Below are positions 44,431 to 56,399 of a DNA stretch of 64,000 bases, piece by piece. The notes under the pieces are model-generated. The model did not search any database. It had not been told where the DNA came from and saw nothing but the letters and a program-made list of their open reading frames with translations. How positions within the stretch are numbered: the stretch's first letter is position 1; every line of letters starts with the position of its first letter. The translations under genes were made by a program, and so were the position numbers. The stretch comes from Diphasiastrum complanatum (lineage: Eukaryota; Streptophyta; Lycopodiopsida; Lycopodiales; Lycopodiaceae), in contig CM055092.1 of the NCBI GenBank assembly GCA_029204225.1, positions 83,696,026 to 83,760,025 of the forward strand, written 5' to 3'.

Positions 44431-45689
44431 CAAGATAGCAGAAGTTCACTATTTCAGACACAAGCTTAGATGATCATGTTGTTCCACAGCTACAAGCCTT
44501 AAAGGCTACATCCGTAGAAGTTTTCAACTGCTCGACGTACAAGATGAACAGCGGAAACCTGAAGAGATTCTAGATATACCTCAGATTCCTATGAATATGA
44601 TGAATAACGGTGCTGCTAAGAGGAATACCATCACCCTCCCTATACACAAACGGGTTTTGGCATTCTATGAGCAAATTTTTTGCGAATTTGCAAGTTTCTT
44701 TCTTGCCATGAGTCAATAAAAAGATAGCACATGGTGTGCTATCATTTTTATGCCACTACTTGAATGTTTATTAGTAAGAATTGTGGTTTGACACATAGTT
44801 AAAAATTTTGAATGAATCACTTGGCACGCCGACGCTACAAAAAGATCATTCTTACACGTATGACTATGCTTGCCTATAGAATTTGAACAAAATTATCGCA
44901 ACAATTGCCACATTCGATTCTACTCGATTCTAACTTTGAAATCATCAAAATCTGTGAGATTGATTTTATAGACAAACAGACAGAGATAATATTGTTGTGT
45001 AGAAATATTCAATAACTCAGACAAAACTATAATAAAATGTAATCAGATTACAATAGAACAGAGTATTCATTCATTTTAACATTATTATATGCAATAAAAT
45101 TGTATAATCTATTCAATTAGTAGTATAATAATAGCAAGCACAAAACAATAATAGACGCAACCACGTACTCGAAACTAACTATGAATTTCTAATTGTCTCT
45201 GTTTAATGCACTTTCACTAACTAGCAACATTTCAGCAATACTCTATGATCCAAGCTTATTACTTGAAAAAATGAACATCTATTTATACTAGTTAGGAATG
45301 TCGAATGGACTTATCAAAACAATAATAAAAGAATTGTTTGGTCGTCGGTCGCAATTGGCACTTAGCCATATTGCACTAGCACTTATCTAGTTAGGTTACA
45401 CAATAATTAGTTGCTAATGGTTAGAGCAAATTGTTAGCTTTATGATAAGTGGTAACATGGTCTCTTAACCTTTGACAAATCTTTGTAGAACGATTTGATA
45501 GTCATCGTTGTCATGTCAACCCACCTATTGGCAATTCTCATGTATTTCTACATATTATGCCATCACACAAGTAGAAATCAATAAAGATGAAGTGGAGTAA
45601 AATTGCATAATTGGCTTGAGATATTGAAATCCATAATTCTCTTTTCTGTTCAAGATTCTACAAAATGTTTAGCTCTTCGAAAAAAAATG
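44431..45689. other. AT-rich intergenic DNA, nothing recognised
   Basis: No supported gene, RNA or repeat family. Confidence 0.35.
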
Positions 45690-46020
45690 CTTCAATGCAA
45701 AATAGCTTTCTCATTGAAGATTCATATCCACCAAAGCCAAAAATATCATTAATTCAACATAATATTATTTTTGGACAATGCAACTCTCTATCAAGGGTGG
45801 AAGTAAATGCATTGTTAAGAATGATGTTGACTTCTGACATTTGTTCAAAAATAAAGAATCATGATTGATCAACATTGTTTTGAGAAAAATAATACTCTAA
45901 TTCCTTGGATTGGTAACCATCAAAAGAGCTAAATATTCTATTTGACATACCTTTCAACAATGTTTGTCTTGGTTTCACTTCATCGATAGAAGGGCAAAGG
46001 TAAAAAGGAAGAACATTTGG
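45690..46020 (-). pseudogene. Decayed coding segment, unknown family
   Basis: The minus strand reads a protein-like stretch with only two stops: PNVLPFYLCPSIDEVKPRQT, then KGMSNRIFSSFDGYQSKELE, then EQMSEVNIILNNAFTSTLD. Composition and length look coding, not random. It is partly repeated in the tandem copy at 46300-46430. I do not recognise the protein. A possible first exon (MSVKSHSSQGNSNDLNSHSK, 47232 downward, with donor-like AAA|GTAATT) lies upstream on the same strand. Confidence 0.35.
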
Positions 46021-46727
46021 TTACAGACATTCGTACCTCAATTGAAAATGTATTTCAATTCTTGACAAGTTTGAAACAATGTGCTTTTTTCATATTATCA
46101 ACTCATGAAATAACAAAGAATTAAAACACAATACACCAACTCACAACATGTGGAAAGATAGCCTAACAAAATATGGTGGAACGGATCTTGGACTGAAAAA
46201 AATAACTGAAAGACTTGGTAGGCAATCGAGTAGGTCATTTTTGGTAGCTAATAAAATCAAAATCTAACAATGTAATTCGAGGTATTACAATTCAAAACCA
46301 ACATTGTTTTGAGAAAAATAATACTCTAATTCCTTGCATTGGTAACCATCAAAAGAGCTAAATATTCTATTTGACATACCTTTCAACAATGTTTGTCTTG
46401 GTTTCACTTCATCAATAGAAGGGCAAAGGTGAAAAGGAAGAACATTTGGTTACAGACATTCAGACATTCGTACCTCAATTGAAAATGTATTTCAATTCTT
46501 GACAAGTTTGAAACAATGTGCTTTTTTCATATTATCAACTCATGAAATAACAAAGAATTAAAACACAATACACCAACTCACAACATGTGGAAAGATAGCC
46601 TAACAAAATATGGTGGAACGGATCTTGGACTGAAAAAAATAACTGAAAAACTTGGTAGGCAATCGAGTAGGTCATTTTTAGTAGCTAATAAAATCAAAAT
46701 CTAACAATGTAAATTCGAGGTGTAAGA
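45870..46727. repeat. 429-bp tandem duplication
   Basis: Two head-to-tail copies, from 45870 and 46299, both starting caacattgttttgag, almost identical; the second has a 7-bp insertion (cagacat repeated). Confidence 0.95.
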
Positions 46728-48972
46728 AGTAGTCCACGGCGAACAACACGACATGTATTTTTGAGTGCTCATAGAGTAGCATATCATTCAAGTCTCAAAA
46801 TCACAATGATGTAGAGAACTTAGACTAGAGAGGTCCTTTAAATATTTGCTTCATCAAAAAAAATTTCACAACATGATCAAGTGTATTAAGCGGCACTTAG
46901 TGCACAAATGCTTTTTGTAAGTTTACGAATAAGATGGGTAGTAACATGTGAAAGCCAAACACAAACAAGAATAAGCAACCAATAATAAGCACATATATAG
47001 ATAGATTCAATCTCAACACATTGACATTTTGAATTTGAAACCAATTTTGTACTCCTAACAACTATTTGAAAAAGTTGCCAATTACTATTTTGAAATACGA
47101 TGTGGGGATTGACTTAATATATCCTAGCACAAAATAGAAAGGAAAAATAAATTACTTTGAGACTTCAAACAACTTTGAATGAGAATTAAGATCATTACTA
47201 TTTCCTTGACTCGAATGGCTTTTCACACTCATAATCTTTCAATTTTGGAGTGGACTACGTCCAAATGTACTTAAAAAACTTGTTTCAATTTTTGACATTT
47301 TATCAGACATAAATCATCCATAAATGATAAAACTATGAATTTGTAGTAGCAACAGAGCCACCAATAAGAGTCAAATTTCTTGTGTAGATTAACTACATTT
47401 TCTATGATTGAGGATTCACGAAGTGCACATTCAACCTCGAAATGCACAAAAACATGTTTTCAGCAAATCCTTCCAAAATCAAGAATTTGACTTTCCAATA
47501 GGTGTCAATTGCTACTTTTGTGCTACTTTTACCGTGACTGCCACTTTTCTCTTTCATGTACTTTTACTATATCCATTTTGCATCATCTTTCTCATTGTCA
47601 AAATTTACTAAATAGACTGAGAATCTTGGTTCTTGTCACAACTATTCACTAGTCTTTTAGTTCAAGTCAATGCACAATTGGTGAGAAAAATCTCTAATTT
47701 TTTTGCACTTACTGTTTAAATTGAAATCAAATATCATATCTGTTTTGAGGTTTAGGGATGGGCACCGAATTCAGGCATAAGAACAATAAAGAGAGGCGCG
47801 CATGAAAAAAGAGAATGTTTGCTGCAAATGAGAAGTGCACATGTTGATTTGGGCAAAATAAAGGTGCAAAAGCATGTACAATAGCATAATTACAAAAGTG
47901 CAATGCGGACTACTTACAATAATTGTGGCTTGAGCGTGATCTACATTATGGCAGAATTAGTCCTGGGTTGATCTGATGCAAAACACAGCCTGAGAATCTG
48001 TGACCAGTTCTGTGAAAGATGAGCTACATGAGAAAACACGAGATTCAATGGCATAGAAGGAATGAGGTCTGCGTTGGAAAGGAAGCTACAATAAGAGACG
48101 ATGTGAAAAGGGATGAAGCATCATTGTTAAAGTCATGAAAACCAGGCATACGTTAACACAACAGGCTATATACAGAAAAAGAAAAATGCTGAAATGAAAA
48201 TTGAACACAAAGAATGCTGAAATATGAATTTATTGTGGAATCACTTTTTAGCACTAAATTCAATTGAATAGAAGTGAGATATAGTTGAAGCATAGATGCA
48301 CCAGCGATTCTAGAATCACTGTCAAAAATTCCAGCAATTCACCGAGAATCGTTGTTTTTTTTGTAGATAAAGAAACTAAGTAATATGGGTATCAGTAGAG
48401 AGAGAAAACAGACGATTAAGATTATAGTAGTTTCAGGTTTAGTTTCAGTAGTTTCAGAAAAAAATTTGGAACTGAAATGAACAATGTTCATTTCAAGTCC
48501 AAAAAAGTTTCTGACAAGTAAAATTTTTTGTCTGCCACATCTTCAATTGCCTACTAGCTCATCATTTACAGATCGACGAAATTGAAATCATCCTTCAGTG
48601 CTAAAACCATTCTAGGAGACTGTCACCGACAACCATCACGACTCCCTACCTTGGTTGCTTTACAAAGTGAATGGACTTTGGGCCGTACGGAACAAAGGAC
48701 TCTGGCAAGTTTTCTCAGGGAGAGAGCACCTCTCAACTACCTCTTATTTATAAATTATTACTATCAGTTTTGTCAGCTTTTTCATAGTTCAGCTATTAGA
48801 GTCCTACATTTGTGATATGCCATGTTGTTTTTCAATTGGGGTTGTTTCTTGATACCTAGCATTCTAGCGCATAGCCTTGTTTATCAGGGCTCTGCCACCA
48901 CGAATATTGGCCAGCTTCATTTTTTGTAAATTTGCCAACACAAACTAAAAGGTATTAGATTATCTAAGGATA
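46728..48972. other. AT-rich intergenic DNA, no firm gene
   Basis: No supported gene. The frame at 48582-48815 has mixed composition but no recognisable motif, and the possible exon near 47232 is noted with the decayed segment at 45690. Confidence 0.3.
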
Positions 48973-49266
48973 CTAAGAAATCAGGTCGGTCATTAAGGGA
49001 GGGATATCTACACATTCACATTTGAGAGACCTGGACGTACGCACATTCACACACATTTGTATGCCCTTCTGGACACCAGTACACACGTGCGGCTCACAAC
49101 TACAAGGTTTAGGCCCATAAAATAAACTAAATGGAGTGTGAACATCGTAGTCTCTGTACGCTGCAAATACCTGGCCTGGGACAGTGGGCTCAAACCCCTG
49201 ACCTGAATGAAGGGATGCTTCAATTACAATAGATGACCCTGGTGCATGATTAATTAGCGACTTCAT
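48973..49266 (-). other. 97-codon open frame beyond the HVA22 gene
   Basis: The minus frame starts MKSLINHAPGSSIVIEASLH and contains a Cys-rich PCSCEPHVCTG. It is 500 bp beyond the HVA22 stop and could be part of that gene's 3' UTR, an alternative last exon (an acceptor-like aagcag precedes it, but not in phase) or chance. No family recognised. Confidence 0.2.
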
Positions 49267-49766
49267 ATCATCATCTGCTTTTTAAGAGGGTCTGAACACC
49301 GGCTGGTATCTTTTACCTCATGTTGCATGCTTTTACCATTATACTTTGGTGTGTTGCATATCATATGTCTTCTGCACACAATACAATTTTTCCCTGTGGT
49401 TTAGGCAAACTTCATCATGTATTAAATATCTATACAGGTGGTGGCAACATGAAACACACTTCACAGCCATGAGGTATATCATCTCTGCCGATCATCTCAA
49501 CTAAAGAGATGACATATGTTCAGCCAGAATACACAAAATTTAGCATTTTCTCCCAATTAGTGTGTACTCAAAACGACATCTAATAGCTGAAGAACGAAGG
49601 GAGAAATATAAAGCAATTTGGCCACCACGCAATTTCTGTTGACAATCCAGCTCCTTTTTCTGCACAAAGAATAAGAATAGCTCCAGATATTCAATTAGAC
49701 ATCTTGTATCCTCTCTCCATCCTTGAGTGGTTTCAAATATGCAACAGAAGGCCAGAAGATCCTTAC

Positions 49767-52700
49767 CTAATACCTTTCGTATGATTCTCTTTTAGCATTT
49801 CCTCTAGTTTTAGCAGCCTTTGTAGCCTGCAAAATAAATTTGAAAGGATTTACATTTGGAATGTGAAAAAATGAGCACATCTAAGATCTTTACTTATTAC
49901 AGCCAAACACAATGTCTCAGCTGCTAAAGCTACAAAGTTAAAACAAGGGAAAGCCTAATCAGAAATATTTTTTTTCTCAAAGCACCACTGTGGTACAGAG
50001 TGAAACATTTTGGCTACACAAAATGCACAAGATTTGTTGCCCATTGATGTCGTCTTACGAAAAATATACCAAATTCTCCACGAGCTATTCAATGCCTATT
50101 GACCAACTCATCATCAGCCAATTGCTGTGACAAAAGAAATAAATGACAGTGACCAACGTACCGCAGAAATCATCCTGTCAAAAGCCTCTTCGCCATTCTC
50201 ATCTATGAACTGGGCAACTGATGCACGGGCATCTGGACTCATCAATTCTAGAATGCCATTGTGGCTTCTGGCATTTCTCCTTCCAAACTGTTGTTGGTTT
50301 CCCAGAATCTGTTTCCTTACAAACCTTTCATACACAAAGGCAGCACCTTGGAATTGAGGCAAAACCAACCAACAAACAAGAACTAACTTGATGGTTGGAT
50401 ACAAGGGAACCCTGTTAAGTAAATAAGAACAATGACAATCAGTAACATTCCAGCTAAATTATTGTGCACAGAAGAATTCAGCTCCACCCACCAAAATGAT
50501 GCACAAATAAATCAAATAGCATAGAAAGGGGTTATTACGAAGAAACCAGCCTAGGCCCACCAAGAGCAGTTCATCCAACAAAGCAGAAGTCTGTCAGACG
50601 ATGTGTAGAATTATGACGTTACATTCAGTAAGCTACATAACATTGATATGAAATGTGGCATAAGTGATCAATTTAGAGCATACCAGCCCAAAAAATCCCC
50701 TGCAACCAGCTCAAAAAGCGTAAGGAAGGAATAGAGCACCCAATAGGTCAACCATTGCTGGTCATCTGCTTTTGTTGGACTTTCAATAGCTTTGACAGAA
50801 GCATATCTGAGAGAAAAATAAAAAGTTAGTCATAAAAGCCACAAGTTCAGTCCCAAATGACACCAAATGGCACATGCCACTTGCTAGCAAAGAAGGCCTA
50901 TAATTTCATTGAATATAGATGTAAAATAAACAAAGAGCTCTTGGGCTTTCCTTCCGACTAAAATCCTTTACCAAAATGGTTTGAGCTAGAAACCTAACTA
51001 TCAAGGAGTAAGGTGGGAAACAATACATTCCACAAAGTAATTGTCCTTCCAATAGCAAAAAGGACAAACAAGATCATTGATTGAAGTCAGGTCTAGGATA
51101 GCAACCAAATATGACGGTTGCAAAGAACATTGGCAAACAAAAAACACAAATGTTTGTATTGGCAATAGCAAAGAGGATAGACCTTAGAGCAAGTAGGGTA
51201 ACAAATCAAGAGGAAATTTGAAACGTTCCAACATGTGAAAATAAATCTTCAGCTGATTCTCTCAAAAGCCTTCTTAGAGTCCATATGCATAATTAAAGTG
51301 TTCTCATTCTTGTGGAGCAAAGATAAGTACCAGATTTGCCTCCATGCCCTCAATATGGACCAGAAAAGCCTTCAGATTAAACTATTTGCTATCCCCTCAG
51401 TCCCGTGTCTTGTCAATTATCAATCGATGGTTTTACACCTCTTCTTAGTATAGACCATTTTATTGTTATTACCTTTTTTGATATCTTTCATATTTTTCTC
51501 CATTGCTCAGCTGTTTTTGGCAATGTGATAGTCTTTGTCTCTTTTATTCCATATTTCCTATTCGACTAAACTCTCTAGGTTTCAACATTGTTCCTCGTGA
51601 CAATTGTCATTACACTGCTTGGTCTTCCTTTTGGAATCTCTACTTTGCCATCTGATAGACTGAATTGATTGGTTTAACAGGACTCCCAATTATTTTTCTA
51701 CTAGTCATTGTGGCTATGCATATTGTTTCCTCCTATATCGTCTGGTTTATTCTGCCTTGCGTGCTATGAAACTTTTGCTAATTCCATTGCTTTCTTTCTT
51801 TGTTCCTTCTTATGGAAGGAGGGTATAAGTCTTCTTGCCTGAAAACACTAAAGTGCTTCCAAGGATTCGCAAGGATTGGATATACATCACCCTTATCAAA
51901 AACTAATTCTTCCACTTCAAAAAGTTGACCAGTTTAATCACTATAGATGAACCATGGAAGACACTTCTAGACATAATGAAAGGCAGCATGGTCAAAAAGA
52001 GTGGTAGAAGACACTATGAAATGAAATATACGAAGAATGAAGGACAATGACCTTGTGAGTTAGTCAACTACACCATGACCATCGATGGCAAGTGAAATCA
52101 CACAATGAAAACTGCCATTGCATATAACTAGCTCATGTGACTCTCTTGAATGTAGCAAATGCTCACCATATGTAGTGACTAGAACTTCTCTAAAAGCTGA
52201 TACTCTCCAGGTCCTAAAATCCTCCAAGTCAAGCGCATGCATGGGTCGGCCTCTACATCATGTATAAGAATTTATCCTTGAAATCCCAACATAGAGAGAT
52301 ATAAGAGCATTACACCCAACACCATATACTAAAGCTACATAATAGGTCTTTTGAGATAGATTTCTTCTGAATTAAGATATAATTTGGAGAGTGACATTGC
52401 GTGTTAGGGCTTGACAATCAACCAAATGTAATCTTGGACTGGCTAGTTGCCTAGAGGGTCAATGCATCAGCATCTCAGAAGAATCAAGTTCCAAAACGTT
52501 GCATTTCGAGAGCATTCTGGAACGAGCGTTCCGAAATACAAAAAAGTATACCTGCGCTCATCGAAAAGCGGTAACTGAAGGATCTCCACAATCATGTCCA
52601 TAAACTCATAAATGAGGCCGAGTGTAGAAACCTCTCGATCCACCAACCTCAACACATGGTACATGGCTGAGAACCTCAACCAGCTACTCGATCTGTTGCC

Positions 52701-55700
52701 AAAAAACATCTCCAAAAACAAACCTCTAGAACCTAAGTCCTATCGGCTCGTTGCTACGATGCCATCGTGTGAACTTAGGACTTGCTGCCATCTAGCGCAA
52801 TGCAGGTCGAACCGAAGCACTTGCTCCAACATGACAAAGTGGTAGGCAAAGCCCTAGGCATGTCGTATGGGGTTGAGCTCTCGTGATGCATGCATACTCC
52901 TCTCTGAAATGGTGAGTATGAACAGCCTCACACGTGGGGGGTCTCCAAGTGGCATCACAAGCTGCAACCTCCCTCATCATGCCACAAAACATGGTCTTGA
53001 CCAAGGCAAATGCAAACTATTCACTATAAAAAAAAGTGGCATGTAAGTGTAGTGGCTGCCTTATGGTGTCTCCACTGCCACCCTACAGGCACTGTGGTCT
53101 GTCAATTTCTACCCGCCCTATCCTGTGTAGGTGGATGTGGTTGTGGCCTGACTCTAGGGCATGCATGTAATCCACCCTGTGGTCTCTCTCCAACACCTCC
53201 CCCATTAGCCGCCATCTGTTGAACTTACGCCACTACCCTCAGTAGGCCCTCTCCCAATTGACTCCTCTAATGGAAAAGCTTTCCTATAGATGATGGCCCT
53301 GCTACCACTGTCGATGGTGCCGAGATGGGCTTGCCTTTGTCAATGAACTCCATGATACGCCTGCTACTAATGGACTAGACCATGATAGCCCTACTGCAGT
53401 TGCTACTACAGGCTATGATGGGCCTGCTATTGATGAACTAGGCCATGATGGCCCTGCACCGCTGCCCCTAATCTTGTCCAAATAGAACCTAGCTGCCCAC
53501 CAAATTGTACCCTAGGCCCAGTCGTTGTTGCTCCTCCATATGTGCTCAATAGTTGCTCTCACTCGTGTAGAAACTGCCACAAATGGGGCAATGCCCATGG
53601 CCCGCCCATCTGGCCTAGTCAAACAAAGCAAGTGTGCTCTAATCCTTGTCGTCGTCCGGAACGTTGTTCCGGTACAACTATGATCAGCATATGCAATATT
53701 GACTGACATCAATCAGAATTAGGCAACTAGCAATGATCAAGTCGAGTGTCATCACTTCTGAACCTATGTGTCCACAAATAAATATTCCATGAGTTGGGAC
53801 ATGAATCACTATCATAAACATGCACCAAGCCATCAAGTATGTACTCAAGATGGATCATGACCAAGGCTTACTGTCATGAAGTCAAGCTAGTCCAATAATA
53901 GCACGTTGTTGTCACTATACCTTTTGATCGTATCAAGTCACAAAGTACTGATTAGTGGTTTTGCCATAAATGATGTGTCCAAGGACATGATAAGCAAACA
54001 AAGGACTTAAAGGGAACTCCTATGGGTGAGAGGAGCATCATTCTACACACTTGCTAGTTTGCAGTGACAAGCTTTGCAGCCAAGAAGTCAAACATTTCGT
54101 ATCAAAGCTTTTCTCTTAAAGAGAGAAACAATATATTCACGAGAGAAACATGTATAAACTTTTCTTTTGCTTTGTTCAACCCAAGCCATGGTATGGACAG
54201 TGTTGTATGTTTTCCAAGGAGGAGGTTACAAAAGGGCTGCATTTATTCTTTTTGTGTATTGTTTTTCATTGTATTCATCTCAAGGGCCAAATAGCCATTA
54301 TGGAGGACGAGGAGGAGAAATAACATTGGGATACAATAGGTCATTTTACAGGACTGAACATAGAAAAAATCAGCTTGAACCAGCCAGTACCTAGATAGGA
54401 AGCAAAGGAGAAAATGCTGTTGCAGGATGCAGAGAAAACCATTGGTTCCCTTGCATGAATTTTAAAGACACAAGTATTTATACTGCCGGAGAATTTCTCC
54501 AAATACATCGGACTCAAATTCTAGTCAGGCATTGGCAAAATGGTTTTAAGAACCGTATGTTTTGCTGCTTGATACGGTTGAACGACATTCTTTGTCCTCA
54601 AGACTAGAATTTCAGCATTTTTTCAATAAAACAGTCTCAGCGAGAATCAACTTTTGGTCCATATGACAACACTGTTCAAAATCAGATTGCTCCAAATAGT
54701 ATAGATAATATACAACGTTCAACAATCTAGATCCACTTAAAAATCTATGATAATGTGATGAAATATGATGTGTGACTGAATTTCAAAGCATGTGTGCGAG
54801 CCCGACGCTTCAAAAATCTGGCTAGAATCTTATCTAGATGATTATATGATCCCATACGAAAAACTCATTGGCCTTCTGCAAGGCAAAATATCAGACGCAA
54901 ACAGCGATGCATTGATAACGTAGAAACTCGAAACCCTAGTCCTAGCGTTTCTGGGTTGAGACGTGCGCCTTTCACTGGGTGGAAAAAGTAGGAGCACAGC
55001 TACTTACAGAGGGTACACCAGCGTAGCCGCAGGCCTGCAAAAACAACCAAAAACCAGTAAAAGGGATGAGAACTTGATTGTACTGACAGAAAGCAACAAC
55101 CTTCCAAACTCTCTGCAGACCAATTTCAAAGTGATCTTTTGAAAAGACTAATCAGAAGGAGTCTGAATCAGAATCGATCTTCATCTAGAACCTAATGAAC
55201 AGCACCTCAAATCAGTTATTCACAAGCCTCACTTTAAGAAAAAACTGAACCCATGATTTCGGGACGGCAGGAAAAAAAAGGGACCTGGGGGGGGGGGGGT
55301 GCATGGTGGACGGGCTGAATGAGCTTCCAGTTTTTGTTTTAAAAGCATTGCACTGCTACATTATTCCAAAGCCTGGAGCTTTTGCTAAATCTACAGCTAA
55401 AAGAATTGCACTGCTGCATGCTTCCAAAGCTTGGAGCTTTTGCTAATTATACAGCTAAAAGCATTGCACTGCTGCATGATTCCAAAGCCTGGAGCGTTTG
55501 CTGTATCCGCAGCTAAAGCATTGCACTGCTGCATGATTCCAAGGCCTGGAGAGTTTTGCTATATCGACAGCTAAAACCATTGTAGCATGATTCTAAGGCC
55601 TGGAGCTATGATAAGCGAAACGCCTTCCTGATAAAAGCACTATATAACTGCAATTGAGAACTGAACTTTCCAGATATCAGCTGTAGCTTACTGACAACAT

Positions 55701-55846
55701 TCACCAAAACAGATACTCGACCTCTGTTACCAAAAACTGACTCAGTCCCACACGATCCAGCATGAAAGCACCCACATATGAGAGTTTTTTTATACATACC
55801 CAGCGAAAGCGCTCAGTCTGACTACCAGAGTCCAGAATGCTCCCAT
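49767..55846 (-). CDS. HVA22/DP1 family ER membrane protein
   Basis: Five exons (55846-55800, 55034-55008, 50806-50684, 50411-50162, 49826-49767) join in phase at GT-AG borders to give 168 aa. The start MGAFWTLVVRLSAFAG continues PAATLVYPLYASVKAIES, then DDQQWLTYWVLYSFLTLFEL, then YPTIKLVLVCWLVLPQFQGA and VYERFVRKQ: the TB2/DP1/HVA22 (REEP5/Yop1-like) domain with its hydrophobic hairpins. The C-terminus SPDARASVAQFIDENGEEAF is the usual HVA22 amphipathic segment, followed by a short basic tail ending RESYERY. Family members shape tubular ER, and several are induced by ABA or stress. Exon 2 is a 27-nt micro-exon. Intron 2 (4.2 kb) holds transposon debris; intron 1 holds 58-bp repeats. Length and motifs are normal and no stop or shift interrupts it, so it should be functional. 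Confidence 0.93.
51230..51340 (-). pseudogene. LINE RT scrap in HVA22 intron 2
   Basis: The minus strand reads NTLIMHMDSKKAFERIS, resembling the LDxxKAFDRVxW block of LINE reverse transcriptase. Too short to extend. Confidence 0.4.
52467..53712 (-). pseudogene. hAT-type transposase fragments in HVA22 intron 2
   Basis: The segment at 53660-53530 (RIRAHLLCL...GRAMGIAPFVAVSTRVR) resembles the BED zinc-finger end of plant hAT proteins (RxKxHLA...GrnVaPCxxVPxxVR), with the Cys lost. The segment at 52690-52560 (VLRLVDREVSTLGLIYEFMD) matches the VLRLVDGDxxPxMGxIYEAMD block near the DUF659 domain. Stops and shifts separate them. No terminal inverted repeats or 8-bp target duplication found. Confidence 0.5.
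55287..55299 (+). repeat. G13 run
   Basis: Thirteen G inside intron 1 of the HVA22-like gene; on the transcribed strand it is a C run. Confidence 0.9.
55341..55606 (+). repeat. 58-bp tandem repeat, about 4.6 copies, in HVA22 intron 1
   Basis: Units start at 55341, 55399, 55457, 55515 and 55573, each with gcattgcactgctgcatg, ccaaagcctggagc and tacagctaaa. Copies differ by several substitutions and a few indels. Confidence 0.9.
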
Positions 55847-55870
55847 TTGCTCACCCAGAATGCTGCTCCG

Positions 55871-55878
55871 CCCACGTA
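55871..55878 (-). promoter_or_regulatory. ABRE-like site upstream of HVA22 start
   Basis: Minus strand tacgtggg, an ACGTGG core, lies 25 bp upstream of the ATG beside a TATA-like caatataata. HVA22 genes are classically ABA-induced through ACGT-core elements. With a start codon this close, it may lie in the leader and not the promoter. Confidence 0.35.
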
Positions 55879-55941
55879 TTATATTGTCTAATCAATCTCT
55901 TCTGCCTCTTCCCTTCTCGTTCCTTGCCGATCCTCCTCCTC

Positions 55942-55987
55942 TTCTCTCTCTCTCCCTCTCTCTCTCTCTCTCTCGATCGATCGATTC

Positions 55988-56022
<35 letters not shown>
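55942..56022 (-). repeat. CT tracts upstream of HVA22
   Basis: Two CT tracts (55942-55974 and 55990-56022) separated by gatcgatcgattctg. On the sense strand they are GA-rich, a common feature of plant core promoters and leaders. Confidence 0.85.
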
Positions 56023-56023
<1 letters not shown>

Positions 56024-56328
56024 CTTTATTGCTCATCGATTATGGTTTGAGGCGCACAACACATTTAATGCGCGTCCGCTTGGATGCTAGCCACATTTCG
56101 ATGCTGCCACTTGGACCCTTCTGAATGGTTTATCACTAGAGTGTGGCAAGATCTGGCCCGTTAGAAATATATCCAACGGTGGCGCTCTTACACTCCTAGC
56201 GTGCCGAGAAGACTATCCGTATTCTCGATTCTTTTTAATACTTTTTTCCTCGTAAATCCGCTTCTGATTGTACCCACTCTGGGCCCTTGTGGCACGACAC
56301 CGCTCCCGCCACCGCCCTCGGATTTCCG

Positions 56329-56338
56329 CCACGCGTCA
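56329..56338. promoter_or_regulatory. CE3-like acgcgt element
   Basis: ccacgcgtca lies about 490 bp upstream of the HVA22 ATG and resembles the ACGCGT-core coupling element paired with ABREs in ABA-response complexes. The surrounding 150 bp are GC-rich. Sequence resemblance only. Confidence 0.25.
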
Positions 56339-56399
56339 GAGCTGCCACTTGGAAGCTCCGATCATTGGCACGCGGCAGAATCTCCACCCTAAGAATACC

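Noticed and set aside
48582-48815. 77-codon plus frame
   Set aside because: No family, no splice context and a hydrophobic tail typical of AT-rich chance frames.
53010-53222. Cys-rich 70-codon plus frame
   Set aside because: Antisense to the hAT-like fragments in an HVA22 intron; no start context or family.
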